This document shows, piece after piece, positions 5,797 through 13,163 of a stretch of DNA of 13,357 bases. A model generated the notes under the pieces. The model was not told the origin of the DNA. It saw only the letters and a program-made list of their open reading frames with translations, and made no database searches. Origin of the DNA: SHXR01 sp046160305. Its GTDB lineage: Bacteria > Pseudomonadota > Gammaproteobacteria > Burkholderiales > SG8-39. How positions within the stretch are numbered: the stretch's first letter is position 1; each line of letters starts with the position of its first letter. Both the position numbers and the translations under genes were made by a program. Location: positions 1 through 13,357 of the forward strand of contig JBJXGX010000385.1 in the NCBI GenBank assembly GCA_046160305.1. Reading direction: 5' to 3'.

Positions 5797-6867
5797 CTAG
5801 TTCAATCGCGCCCCGCTCGATGCATCGAACAGATGGCAGCGCGCCGCATCGAAGCTCACGTTGAGCTTCGTGCCGGTCGTCATCACCGCTTCGGAATCGA
5901 CTTTCGCCACCAGCATCGATTCACCGCCGTACTCGCAGAAGACGAGCGTACCGTCGCCCAGCGGTTCGACCAGCTTGACCTGTGCGGCCGTATCACCTCG
6001 ACCCACCATCACATGCTCAGCACGCACGCCGAACACGACGCTGCGTCCGGCCGTGCCCGGAGGCACGCTAGCCGGCAAGGGCTGCTCGACCTTGCCCGAG
6101 ATGAACACAAGTGTGCCCCTTCGAGATTCAACCGTGCCGGAAAGGAAGTTCATGGTCGGCATGCCGAAGAAACCGGCGACGAATTGCGTAGCAGGCTTGC
6201 GATAGATTTCCAAAGGCGCACCCACCTGCTCGATGCGCCCGGCATTCATCACGACGATGCGATCGGCCATCGTCATTGCTTCGGCCTGGTCGTGCGTCAC
6301 GTAGACGAAGGTGGCATCGAGTTGCTCGTGCAGACGCTTCAACTCGGTGCGCATATCGATCCGGAGCTTCGCATCGAGACTCGATAGCGGTTCGTCCATG
6401 AGAAAAACGCGCGGATTGGTCACGATCGTGCGGGCCAGGGCCACCCGTTGCGATTCGCCGCCGGAACATTGGCGCGGCATCTTATCGAGCAGCTTCGGGA
6501 TGTGCACTGCATCCGCCGCCGCACGCACGCGCGACTGCACCTCGGCTTCAGGGATCTTCTTGACGCGCAGACCGAACGCGATGTTCTCGAAGACGGTCAT
6601 ATGCGGGAACAGCGCGAGGTCCTGGAATACCATCCCCAGGCCACGCTCGCCAGGCTCCAGATCATTAACGATCGTATCGCCAATCGTGATCTCGCCGCTG
6701 GTGGGTGTCTCCAGGCCCGAAATCATGTTGAGCGTGGTCGTTTTCCCACAGCCCGATGGCCCGACCATGATCAGAAACTCGCCATCGCGAATCTCGAGGT
6801 TGACGCCGTTGACTGCCTTGTAGGCGCCAAACTGCTTGACGAGGTCTTTCAGAACGATTCTTGCCAC
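5797..6867 (-). CDS. CUT1-type ABC importer ATPase (MalK/UgpC-like)
   Basis: 356 residues, the usual size. The N-terminal ATPase domain shows Walker A GPSGCGKTT at 36-44, Q-loop Gln82, the ABC signature as CSGGESQR at 134-141 (Cys replaces the usual Leu), Walker B VFLMDEP at 154-160, the D-loop SSLD and switch His192 in VTHD. After about residue 235 comes a TOBE/OB-fold C-terminal domain, as in MalK, UgpC and MsmK, with VFGVRAEHV typical of the group. It powers uptake through the two permeases encoded just upstream. The start codon is GTG, preceded by AAGG about 9 bases away. It follows the MalG-type gene after a 107-base gap with two hairpins. The substrate cannot be read from the ATPase. 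Confidence 0.95.
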   Translation of the reverse strand: MARIVLKDLVKQFGAYKAVNGVNLEIRDGEFLIMVGPSGCGKTTTLNMISGLETPTSGEITIGDTIVNDLEPGERGLGMVFQDLALFPHMTVFENIAFGLRVKKIPEAEVQSRVRAAADAVHIPKLLDKMPRQCSGGESQRVALARTIVTNPRVFLMDEPLSSLDAKLRIDMRTELKRLHEQLDATFVYVTHDQAEAMTMADRIVVMNAGRIEQVGAPLEIYRKPATQFVAGFFGMPTMNFLSGTVESRRGTLVFISGKVEQPLPASVPPGTAGRSVVFGVRAEHVMVGRGDTAAQVKLVEPLGDGTLVFCEYGGESMLVAKVDSEAVMTTGTKLNVSFDAARCHLFDASSGARLN

Positions 6868-6974
6868 GGACCGCCTTTCAGCGTTGCATTGTGCCGCCTT
6901 GAAATGTCCGGCTTGGCCGGCGCTTCAAGGGAAATTGACCCGAACGAAAGCAGGTGTGCACTTTCGTCCGATCG
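6868..6974 (-). repeat. Two tandem imperfect hairpins between permease and ATPase genes
   Basis: Read on the minus strand, the first hairpin pairs ACGAAAG with CTTTCGT (6944-6950 and 6961-6967, loop 10), plus two further pairs beyond a mismatch. The second, at 6897-6930, pairs CCTTGAA with TTCAAGG (7 bp) around an inner CCGGC/GCCGG stem with a 3-base loop. No T tract follows either on the minus strand. They may tune the amount of ATPase message relative to the permeases, or protect the upstream RNA from 3' decay. Confidence 0.5.
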
Positions 6975-7937
6975 TTATTTTCTTATCATGCCGAAGCTGA
7001 AGCCCTTGATCAGATGCTTTTGGATCAGGATTCCAAGGATCACGACCGGAACGGTGATGACGGTTCCGATCGCCGCTTGGGGTCCATAGAGCCGCCCCTC
7101 GGAGGCGCTTTGGAATTTGTTCAACAGGATCGGCAAGGTCGTCACTTCCGGATACGTGAGCGTGAGCGCCAGCAAGAACTCCGCCCAATTCAGGATGAAC
7201 ACGAAGAGGAACGTCACCACCATCCCCGAGGCCACCAGCGGCAACACGACCTTGCGCAGTACGTATATGCGGCCCGCACCCATCATGCGCGCAGCGTGCT
7301 CGAGCGTGTAGGGGACCTCATCGATGAAGGAGAGCATCATCCAGATCACGAAAGGCAGCGTGACGGCGACGTACAGAACGCCGATACCCACGTAGGTATC
7401 GAAGAGCGTGATGCGAATGCCCAGCACCGATTCAGAGGCGAACGGAATCATGATCGCGTAGTACATGAGGAGCGGGATCGCGATCACGATGGGCGGCACC
7501 ATGCGGATCGTGAGGATCATGTACCGAAAATACTTTCCGCCGACCTGGAACCGCGAAATCGAATAGGCGAGAAAGGTGCCAAGCAGAAGCGATAACAACG
7601 ACGTGACGGTACAGATCGCAAGCGAGTCTCGGAGCGCCTTCCAGATGCTGAACGCCTGCTCGGTCGCATCGCGCGAGAGGTTCTTGCGGTCGAGATCCGA
7701 GGGGATGAAGATCTGCTGATAGTTGAGCAGCGTTGGGTCGTGCGGATACCAGCGAGGCGGCCAGGTCACCCACTCGCCCGAATCCTTGAACGACGTCATG
7801 ACCATCCAATAGATCGGGAAAATCACGACGAACGCCCAGGCGAGGAGGATGATGTGGCGAATGATCGGCGCGCGCAGCTTTCGTCCCGCATGGGTCGAGC
7901 GCGCCCGGGTTGGAGGAGAAAGGGTCGGCGATGCCAT
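6975..7937 (-). CDS. Carbohydrate ABC transporter permease, MalG-like
   Basis: 320-residue inner-membrane protein. Hydrophobic segments lie near 26-48, 103-127, 138-163, 181-205, 236-262 and 288-308, matching the six helices of MalG/UgpE-type permeases. The cytoplasmic EAA loop, which docks on the ATPase, is readable as EHAARMMGAGRIYVLRKVVLPL split over 213-234, with the conserved Gly220 and the final LP. The protein ends in FSFGMIRK, close to the usual KG-x-x-x-GAVKG-type end. I chose the ATG at 7937 because it overlaps the stop of the preceding permease (TAATG), is preceded by an AGGGGG site, and leaves a normal short cytoplasmic N-terminus. The open frame upstream to 8339 is antisense-like shadow inside the other permease gene. 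The partner is the MalF-like protein encoded immediately upstream. Confidence 0.94.
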   Translation of the reverse strand: MASPTLSPPTRARSTHAGRKLRAPIIRHIILLAWAFVVIFPIYWMVMTSFKDSGEWVTWPPRWYPHDPTLLNYQQIFIPSDLDRKNLSRDATEQAFSIWKALRDSLAICTVTSLLSLLLGTFLAYSISRFQVGGKYFRYMILTIRMVPPIVIAIPLLMYYAIMIPFASESVLGIRITLFDTYVGIGVLYVAVTLPFVIWMMLSFIDEVPYTLEHAARMMGAGRIYVLRKVVLPLVASGMVVTFLFVFILNWAEFLLALTLTYPEVTTLPILLNKFQSASEGRLYGPQAAIGTVITVPVVILGILIQKHLIKGFSFGMIRK

Positions 7938-8911
7938 TACGCCCCCTGTTGATCGACGATGGCCTTTTGGCGCACCAGCATGTAGATCCCGAGAAAAATC
8001 AGCACCGCGAAAATAAGCAACAGGATGATCGAGGCTGCCGCGCCAAAGCTGTACTTGTTGAAGACCCAGACCTGCTCCCACAAATAAAAGGCGATGGTCT
8101 GGCTCGAGGTGCCGGGGCCGCCGGACGTGAGCAAGGTCACCGGGTCGAACATCTTGAGCGCCTCCATGCTGCGAATGACCACCGCGATCACGATCGCCGG
8201 CTTCAAGAGCGGCAACTCGATTTTCCAGAAGATCTGCGAACGGGTCGCGCCCATCACCCGCGCCGCATTGATGAGCTGCTGCGGCAGCGCCGCGAAGCCC
8301 GACATGAAAATGAGGAACGTGAGCGACGTCCACTGCCATACGTCAGAGAGGATGATCGCCCACTGCGCGGCAATCGGATGCGAGAGCCAACGGATGCGCG
8401 GATCGATCCCGAAGGGCTCAAGGAATGGCGCAAGCATCTGATTGAAGGGCCCGGAGTCGAGATAGATCATCGAGAAGTTGTAGCCCACCACCACCGGCAC
8501 GATCATCATCGGAATCAGGAAGATCGTGATGTAGATGCGCCGGCCACGCACGACCTGATTGACCAGCATCGCGAGCACGAAGCCGATGAACAGCTCGAAC
8601 GTTACCGCGACACCCGCGAAATAAAAGGTCCGGCCAAGCGTCGTCCAGAAACCTTCGTTGGTGAGGACGGCGATGTAATTGTCGAAGCCCTGGAACACCG
8701 CCTGCTCGAAGGGGCGGCTCGCGCGCCACTTGAGGAGGCTGATGTAGATCGTCAGGATGAACGGAATGATGACCGTCAAAATGAACATCGCCTCCACCAT
8801 GACAAAGGGGATGAGGCGGAACACTTTTTCCTGCGATAGCCAGGCGCCGAGCCGCATGAATGGCCCGGGACGAATTCGGTGCGTTGGCATCGGTGCAGCG
8901 ACGCTGCTCAT
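7937..8911 (-). CDS. Carbohydrate ABC transporter permease, MalF/UgpA-like
   Basis: 324-residue inner-membrane protein. Hydrophobic stretches are at about 33-60, 96-118, 127-150, 180-205, 237-257 and 289-313. The EAA loop is INAARVMGATRSQIFWKIEL at 214-233, followed by PLLKP, so it pairs with the MalK-like ATPase. The stretch LTSGGPGTSSQT at 261-272 is characteristic of UgpA/MalF-type permeases. The start ATG at 8911 has no recognisable Shine-Dalgarno; a second ATG at residue 8 is an alternative. The stop overlaps the start of the MalG-like gene by one base, so the two permeases should be made in equal amounts. The gene follows the binding-protein gene after a 104-base gap with a strong hairpin. 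Confidence 0.94.
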   Translation of the reverse strand: MSSVAAPMPTHRIRPGPFMRLGAWLSQEKVFRLIPFVMVEAMFILTVIIPFILTIYISLLKWRASRPFEQAVFQGFDNYIAVLTNEGFWTTLGRTFYFAGVAVTFELFIGFVLAMLVNQVVRGRRIYITIFLIPMMIVPVVVGYNFSMIYLDSGPFNQMLAPFLEPFGIDPRIRWLSHPIAAQWAIILSDVWQWTSLTFLIFMSGFAALPQQLINAARVMGATRSQIFWKIELPLLKPAIVIAVVIRSMEALKMFDPVTLLTSGGPGTSSQTIAFYLWEQVWVFNKYSFGAAASIILLLIFAVLIFLGIYMLVRQKAIVDQQGA

Positions 8912-8974
8912 GCGTATTTGTCGTTGAATGATTGCAAGCGGAGCGCCCTCGCATTCACCAGGCGCCCCCCGCTC

Positions 8975-9001
8975 TCCCCTCTCCCGTCACGGAAGAGGGG
9001 A
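8975..9001 (-). repeat. Strong intergenic hairpin between binding-protein and permease genes
   Basis: On the minus strand TCCCCTCTTCCG pairs with CGGGAGAGGGGA around a TGA loop: 12 pairs, one of them G-U. No T run follows, so full rho-independent termination is unlikely. In maltose-type operons a hairpin at this spot keeps binding-protein mRNA more abundant than permease mRNA, and the same role is plausible here. Its pyrimidine-rich core also looks like dispersed repeats in proteobacteria. Confidence 0.65.
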
Positions 9002-9015
9002 CTCTTGGCGAGAGC

Positions 9016-10476
9016 TCAAAACTTGTCGATGTAGATCCCGGCGTTCACGCCGCGCGCCCAATCCTGGATCTGCGTCTTGCGACCGACGTCGTTCGTGACG
9101 CCATCCCAGCCCTTCTCGATGCGCTGCGCCGCCACCTGCGGGGTAATGTTCCCACTCATCACATCGGCAAGATTGTTATCGAGAATCTTGAAGTACTCGT
9201 AGTTGCCCTGTATCCAAAGCAGCGACACGACATACTTGGTGGCATCGAGGGTCATGTTCACAAACTGCGGGCCACCGAACTTGTCGTGGATTTTGGGGTT
9301 CTTGCGATGTGATTCCTTGAATGGATCCCAGAACCCTTTCGGATCAGCGACCGCTTCATCACCGATGGTCGGGCTGGTAAGCCATTGGATGTACCAGTAC
9401 GCCAACTCGGGATTCTTCGAGTGCTTGTTCACCATGTAGCCCGTACCGGCCGCCTGTGGAATACGGCGGACCAGTTTGCCGTTGACCTCGACTTGCGGGA
9501 CCATGCAGGTCAGGTGCTTGCCGGCGAGCGTGGTTTTCGGATTCTTCTCGCCGAACCCGACGATCGAGGGAAACGACATTACCGAATACGCCTGCCCACT
9601 CGCCCAGAACGGATAGATCTGCGGCGTTCCCCAACCCTGAATATCGGCCGGCATGTACTTCACCATCGAGGTGAATTGCTGAATCGCGCGGATCCCGTTC
9701 GGGGTGTTGATGGTGGGCTTCATGTCCTTGTCAAACATGAGCGTGCCCAAATATGCCGGGAAATGCCGGTACGAAAAATTCACCGACCGATAGCCCATAG
9801 CGCCGAAGAGGCCGTTTTCGAATGTGACGCCCCAGCGCGTCTGCCCCTTGGCCGTGTGCATGAACGCTGCCTGCTGTTCCCACTCGGCCATCGTGTCCGG
9901 GCATCCGAGCGCCTTGCCGAATTTCTGCTTGTATTCCGCCTGGACTTGCGCGTTCTCGATCAGATCCTTGCGCAATACCAGGGCGAGATGATCGCCATCG
10001 AGGATCGCCGCGTATTGCTTGCCGTCAAAATACTGTTGGCCGACCAGGCCCGGTGCGATGCCCGCAAAATCGGGCTTGCCGCGCGCTACATAGAGATCGA
10101 GCGGCTGCAAGGTCCCGGCGCCTGAAGCGTCTGGAATCGTGTATGGGAAGTCGTTGAAAATGTCGAACGCACCGGTCTTGGCAACCGCCTCGGCCATCAC
10201 CTTCGCCGGGATATCGGTGTACCCAAGCGGAACGTTCTCGACCTTCACGCCGGTGAGTTTTTCCCAACGTTCGTTGTAAGCCGGCTGCGCGTTCTGGAAG
10301 ATCGAGTTGAGAAGGATCGTGATCTTCGGGTTCTGCAGCTTCTTCTGCTTGACGTATTCCTTCGCGCCGTTGACGGCACGTTCATCGACGGTGGCCCCTG
10401 GCGGGGTCTGCGCAACGGCGACACCAACGCTTAAGGACCCGGCAAGGGCCGATAGCGCCAGAATGACTCGATTCAT
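9016..10476 (-). CDS. Extracellular solute-binding protein, family 1 (sugar-type ABC importer)
   Basis: 486-residue periplasmic protein with a clear Sec signal peptide: MNR start, hydrophobic core ALSALAGSLSVGVA, likely cleavage after AVA (about residue 22). There is no lipobox Cys. The mature part has family-1 binding-protein features: an early ITILLNS strand, DIFNDFPY near 105-112, the large-lobe WGVTFENGLF region, an aromatic-rich cleft (many Trp and Tyr, as in sugar binders) and WYIQWLTSP near 387-395. It captures the solute and presents it to the two permeases encoded downstream. GGAGGAG lies four bases before the ATG, one of the best ribosome-binding sites in the window, which suits an abundant protein. 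It is the first gene of the importer operon and faces the molybdenum-hydroxylase gene. At 486 residues it is longer than MalE-type proteins. Ligand identity is unknown. Confidence 0.93.
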   Translation of the reverse strand: MNRVILALSALAGSLSVGVAVAQTPPGATVDERAVNGAKEYVKQKKLQNPKITILLNSIFQNAQPAYNERWEKLTGVKVENVPLGYTDIPAKVMAEAVAKTGAFDIFNDFPYTIPDASGAGTLQPLDLYVARGKPDFAGIAPGLVGQQYFDGKQYAAILDGDHLALVLRKDLIENAQVQAEYKQKFGKALGCPDTMAEWEQQAAFMHTAKGQTRWGVTFENGLFGAMGYRSVNFSYRHFPAYLGTLMFDKDMKPTINTPNGIRAIQQFTSMVKYMPADIQGWGTPQIYPFWASGQAYSVMSFPSIVGFGEKNPKTTLAGKHLTCMVPQVEVNGKLVRRIPQAAGTGYMVNKHSKNPELAYWYIQWLTSPTIGDEAVADPKGFWDPFKESHRKNPKIHDKFGGPQFVNMTLDATKYVVSLLWIQGNYEYFKILDNNLADVMSGNITPQVAAQRIEKGWDGVTNDVGRKTQIQDWARGVNAGIYIDKF

Positions 10477-10480
10477 GGCT

Positions 10481-10487
10481 CTCCTCC
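10481..10487 (-). promoter_or_regulatory. Ribosome-binding site of the solute-binding protein gene
   Basis: GGAGGAG on the minus strand, four bases before the ATG at 10476. It fixes that start and suggests strong translation. Confidence 0.75.
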
Positions 10488-10708
10488 AAACTGATGGCTG
10501 TAGTCACCGCACGGTTGACCGGGCGGCGCCACGACATCGTATGCCAATTCGCGGCTTTCGGTTCGTGAGCAGGGCGTTGGTCGCGGGAACGCAGACGAGT
10601 GCGAAGCCGTATCATCCGCTCGTTTGAAATCGGGTACGAAAACAACAGCAGTGAACTTCGCGGGTGTCTCCTGTCCTTTCCGGACCCGACACCGGCGTCT
10701 CGATCGAC

Positions 10709-10715
10709 AAGGAGG
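10709..10715 (+). promoter_or_regulatory. Ribosome-binding site deciding the start of the molybdenum hydroxylase gene
   Basis: AAGGAGG, eight bases before the ATG at 10724. It supports that start over an in-frame GTG at 10664, which would add 20 residues with no family resemblance. Confidence 0.8.
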
Positions 10716-10723
10716 CGTACGCC

Positions 10724-13033
10724 ATGAAATTCGGTATCGGGCAACCCGTTCCCCGCAAGGAAGATCCGCGTTTTCTCACCGGCCGTGGCCGCTATGTCGA
10801 TGACATCGAGTTGCCGCGCGTCGCGCACGCCTTCGTCATCCGCTCGCCGCACGCCAACGCGCGGATCAAATCGATTGATACCCGATCCGCTCTCAAAGCG
10901 CCGGGCGTGCTCACGGTGTTGACGGGCGATGACTTCGCCGCCGACGGCCTGGGCGATATGCATTGCCACTTTCCGATGCCGCTCATGGCCGGCCCACCCA
11001 CCGGCTCGCCGTATCCGGCGCTCGCTCGCGGCGTCGTCAAGTGCGCCGGCATGCCCGTTGCATTCGTTGTCGCCGAGACGATCGATCAGGCGAAAGACGC
11101 CGCCGATCTGGCGCAGATTGACTATGAGGTTCTGCCCTCGGTCACCTCCGCCGTGGAAGCAGCGAAGCCCGGCGCCGTCAAAGTCTGGGAGCATGCCAAG
11201 GACAACGTGTCGTTCACCATCGCGTTGGGCAATGCGGCCAAGGTTGACGAAGCATTTGCTGCCGCCCAGCACGTCTCGAAGATTCACCTGGTCAACAATC
11301 GCGTCACCACCAACTCGATCGAGCCGCGCGGGGCGATGGGCGCGTTCGATCAAGGTACGGGCTGCTACACGCTCTATCACAGCGGACAGGCCCCGCACGT
11401 CGAACGCGAGACGCTTGCCGCCGAAGTCTTCAAGGTGGACGACGCGATGATCCGCGTCATCTCGAACGATGTCGGTGGTGGTTTTGGTATGAAGGGCGGC
11501 GCCTACCCCGAAGACATCCTCGTCCTGTGGGCCGCACGGCGCACCGGTCGCACGGTGAAGTGGATCGGCGAGCGGATCGAATCGATCGCGAGCGACTCGC
11601 ATGCGCGAGACCAGGTGGTCGATGTCGCGATGGCCTTCGACAAAACCGGGCGCATCACCGCGCTGCGCGCCGAATCGATCTACAACCTCGGCGCGTATCT
11701 GGCGGCGACCGCGGCGATCTCGCCGATGTTCGCGGTGACCTTGTCATCAGGCGTCTATGCCATTCCGGCGATACGCGCCTCCACGCGCGGCATCTTCACC
11801 AATACCGCCTCCACCGCGCCATATCGCGGCGCCGGTCGCCCCGAGGCCTCCTACATGCTGGAACGATTGATCGATCAGGCGGCGCGCGAGATGGGCCGTG
11901 ATGCGCTCGATTTGCGGCGGATCAATTTCGTCAAGCCCTCGCAGATGCCCTACCAGACGGCGCTCGCCTATCGATACGATTGCGGCGACTTCGAAACGGT
12001 CATGAATCGCACCTTGAAGGCCGCCGACTGGGACGGCTTCGCAGGCCGGCGCGCCGAGTCGGAAAAAAGAGGCCGCATTCGTGGCCGCGGCATTTCGTGC
12101 TACCTCGAAGCCGCGACGATCTTCAACGAGCGCATGGAAATCCGCTTCAATCCGGCCGGCACGGTGAGCGTGGTCGCGGGCACGTTCTCACATGGTCAAG
12201 GACACGAGACCGTCTATGCGCAGATGGTGGCGGAATTTCTCGGAGTCGATTTCGACGCGGTCCGGCTTATTCAAGGCGATACCGACGCGGTGTCGTTCGG
12301 ACGCGGCACCTACGGATCGCGCTCGATGTCACTCGGTGGCGGGGCGTTGCGCATTGCCGCGAATCGCATCATCGAGAAGGGCACGCAGATCGCTGCATTC
12401 ATGATGGAAGCGGCGCCGGCCGATATCGAGTTCAAGGAGGGCAAGTTCGCGGTGAAAGGCACCGACAAGGCGGTGCCGATCACGGCGGTCGCCAAGCGAT
12501 CGTATTTTCCGATGGGTTACCCGGCGCATCTCGGCGTGGGCCTTGAAGCGGTCGGCGAATTCGATATGGGGCCCGGAAACTTCCCGAACGGTTGCCAGAT
12601 CGCCGAGGTGGAGATCGATCCGGATACCGGCCGCGTGGAGTTGGTGCGCATGCTGATCACCGATGACGTCGGCACGGTCGTCAATCCGCTGCTGCTCGAA
12701 GGCCAGATGCATGGCGGGGTCGCGCAAGGCGTCGGCCAGGCGTTGTGGGAAAACATTACGTACGACCCGGCCAGCGGCCAGTTGGTGAGCGCATCGTTTC
12801 TCGATTACTGCATGCCGCGCGCCGATGACTTCCCGTCGTTCCAGGTCGACGTGCATCCGATTCCTACCGGCACCAATCCGCTTGGGGTCAAAGGCGCCGG
12901 CGAGACCGGCACGGTCGGTGCACCGGCAGCGGTGATGAACGCGATCGCCGATGCGCTCATCTCACGCGGCAAGGCACCGATCGATATGCCTGCGACACCG
13001 GAGCGTGTGTGGCGCGCGTTGAAGGCGGCGTAG
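10724..13033 (+). CDS. Molybdopterin-binding large subunit, xanthine dehydrogenase / form II CoxL family
   Basis: Complete 769-residue molybdenum hydroxylase large subunit. It starts with GIGQPVPRKEDPRFLTGRGRYVDDI split over 4-27, the hallmark of the family's N-terminal hammerhead domain. Cofactor motifs follow: GGGFGMKGG at 251-259, PYRGAGR at 366-372, HGQGHET at 490-496 and GSRSMSLGGG at 531-540. KGAGETG at 723-729 supplies the catalytic glutamate Glu727. The active-site loop is the PYRGAGR form, not the AYxCSFR loop of true carbon monoxide dehydrogenase, so oxidation of an aldehyde, N-heterocycle or similar substrate by water is more likely. Such enzymes normally work with an FAD subunit (CoxM-like) and a [2Fe-2S] subunit (CoxS-like). 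Neither is in the window, and the next gene is unrelated and convergent. The start is set by AAGGAGG eight bases upstream. Divergence from the importer may mean that its substrate is related, which is inference. Confidence 0.93.
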   Translation: MKFGIGQPVPRKEDPRFLTGRGRYVDDIELPRVAHAFVIRSPHANARIKSIDTRSALKAPGVLTVLTGDDFAADGLGDMHCHFPMPLMAGPPTGSPYPALARGVVKCAGMPVAFVVAETIDQAKDAADLAQIDYEVLPSVTSAVEAAKPGAVKVWEHAKDNVSFTIALGNAAKVDEAFAAAQHVSKIHLVNNRVTTNSIEPRGAMGAFDQGTGCYTLYHSGQAPHVERETLAAEVFKVDDAMIRVISNDVGGGFGMKGGAYPEDILVLWAARRTGRTVKWIGERIESIASDSHARDQVVDVAMAFDKTGRITALRAESIYNLGAYLAATAAISPMFAVTLSSGVYAIPAIRASTRGIFTNTASTAPYRGAGRPEASYMLERLIDQAAREMGRDALDLRRINFVKPSQMPYQTALAYRYDCGDFETVMNRTLKAADWDGFAGRRAESEKRGRIRGRGISCYLEAATIFNERMEIRFNPAGTVSVVAGTFSHGQGHETVYAQMVAEFLGVDFDAVRLIQGDTDAVSFGRGTYGSRSMSLGGGALRIAANRIIEKGTQIAAFMMEAAPADIEFKEGKFAVKGTDKAVPITAVAKRSYFPMGYPAHLGVGLEAVGEFDMGPGNFPNGCQIAEVEIDPDTGRVELVRMLITDDVGTVVNPLLLEGQMHGGVAQGVGQALWENITYDPASGQLVSASFLDYCMPRADDFPSFQVDVHPIPTGTNPLGVKGAGETGTVGAPAAVMNAIADALISRGKAPIDMPATPERVWRALKAA

Positions 13034-13163
13034 GAGGTCTCGAAGCACTCCGCGCGCCTCGGCTCACCCTTCGACAGGGTCAGGGCGAACGGCGGTGCAT
13101 CTCGCTCTACGACGAGTTCCATGCGAACGGCGGTGCGGGTCAGTCGTACTCAAAATGTCGGCA
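13034..13163. repeat. Convergent intergenic gap with dispersed-repeat-like hairpin and a 14-bp direct repeat
   Basis: The 130-base gap lies between two convergent genes. It contains ACCCT-TCGAC-AGGGT (13066-13080) followed by CAGGGCGAACGG, a near copy of the CTTCGACAGGCTCAGGGCGA-type repeat I recall from many proteobacterial intergenic regions. GCGAACGGCGGTGC occurs twice, at 13085-13098 and 13123-13136, 38 bases apart. The hairpin may serve as a two-way transcription end, though T runs are absent. No gene is seen here. Confidence 0.6.

Larger units (their letters stand above)
10477..10723. promoter_or_regulatory. Divergent promoter region shared by importer operon and molybdenum hydroxylase gene
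   Basis: 247 bases with no supported gene, between two divergently transcribed genes, so it should hold both promoters. No strong consensus pair is visible: the best -10-like hexamer on the plus strand is TATCAT in GCCGTATCATCC, without a good -35. A leader hairpin is present before the plus-strand gene (GGTGTC 10663-10668 with GACACC 10688-10693, enclosing GTCC/GGAC at 10673-10676 and 10682-10685). No operator with known identity was recognised. Confidence 0.5.

Noticed and set aside
4789..6387. Open frame of 532 codons on the plus strand
   Set aside because: It lies antisense across the acyltransferase and ATPase genes, which have clear family motifs. Its protein is low in hydrophobics and rich in Arg, His and Asp, typical of reverse-strand frames in GC-rich DNA.
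7938..8339. N-terminal extension of the MalG-like permease frame
   Set aside because: It overlaps the MalF-like gene in another frame and has no family similarity; the ATG at 7937 overlaps the preceding stop and has a ribosome-binding site.
6954..8839. Two long plus-strand open frames (6954-7595 and 7910-8839)
   Set aside because: They mirror the membrane segments of the two permeases and give highly charged His/Arg/Asp/Glu-rich proteins, a known artefact of reading hydrophobic coding DNA backwards.
10664..10723. GTG start 20 codons upstream of the molybdenum hydroxylase ATG
   Set aside because: The family begins at MKFGIGQPVP, and AAGGAGG is well placed for the ATG at 10724.
10382..11602. 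Open frame of 406 codons on the minus strand
   Set aside because: Antisense to the molybdenum hydroxylase and crossing the divergent promoter region and the start of the binding-protein gene. No recognisable domain; it reads as a GC-rich shadow frame.
10721..13033. Carbon monoxide dehydrogenase (form I CoxL)
   Set aside because: The active-site loop is PYRGAGR, not AYxCSFR, and the partner subunit genes are missing.
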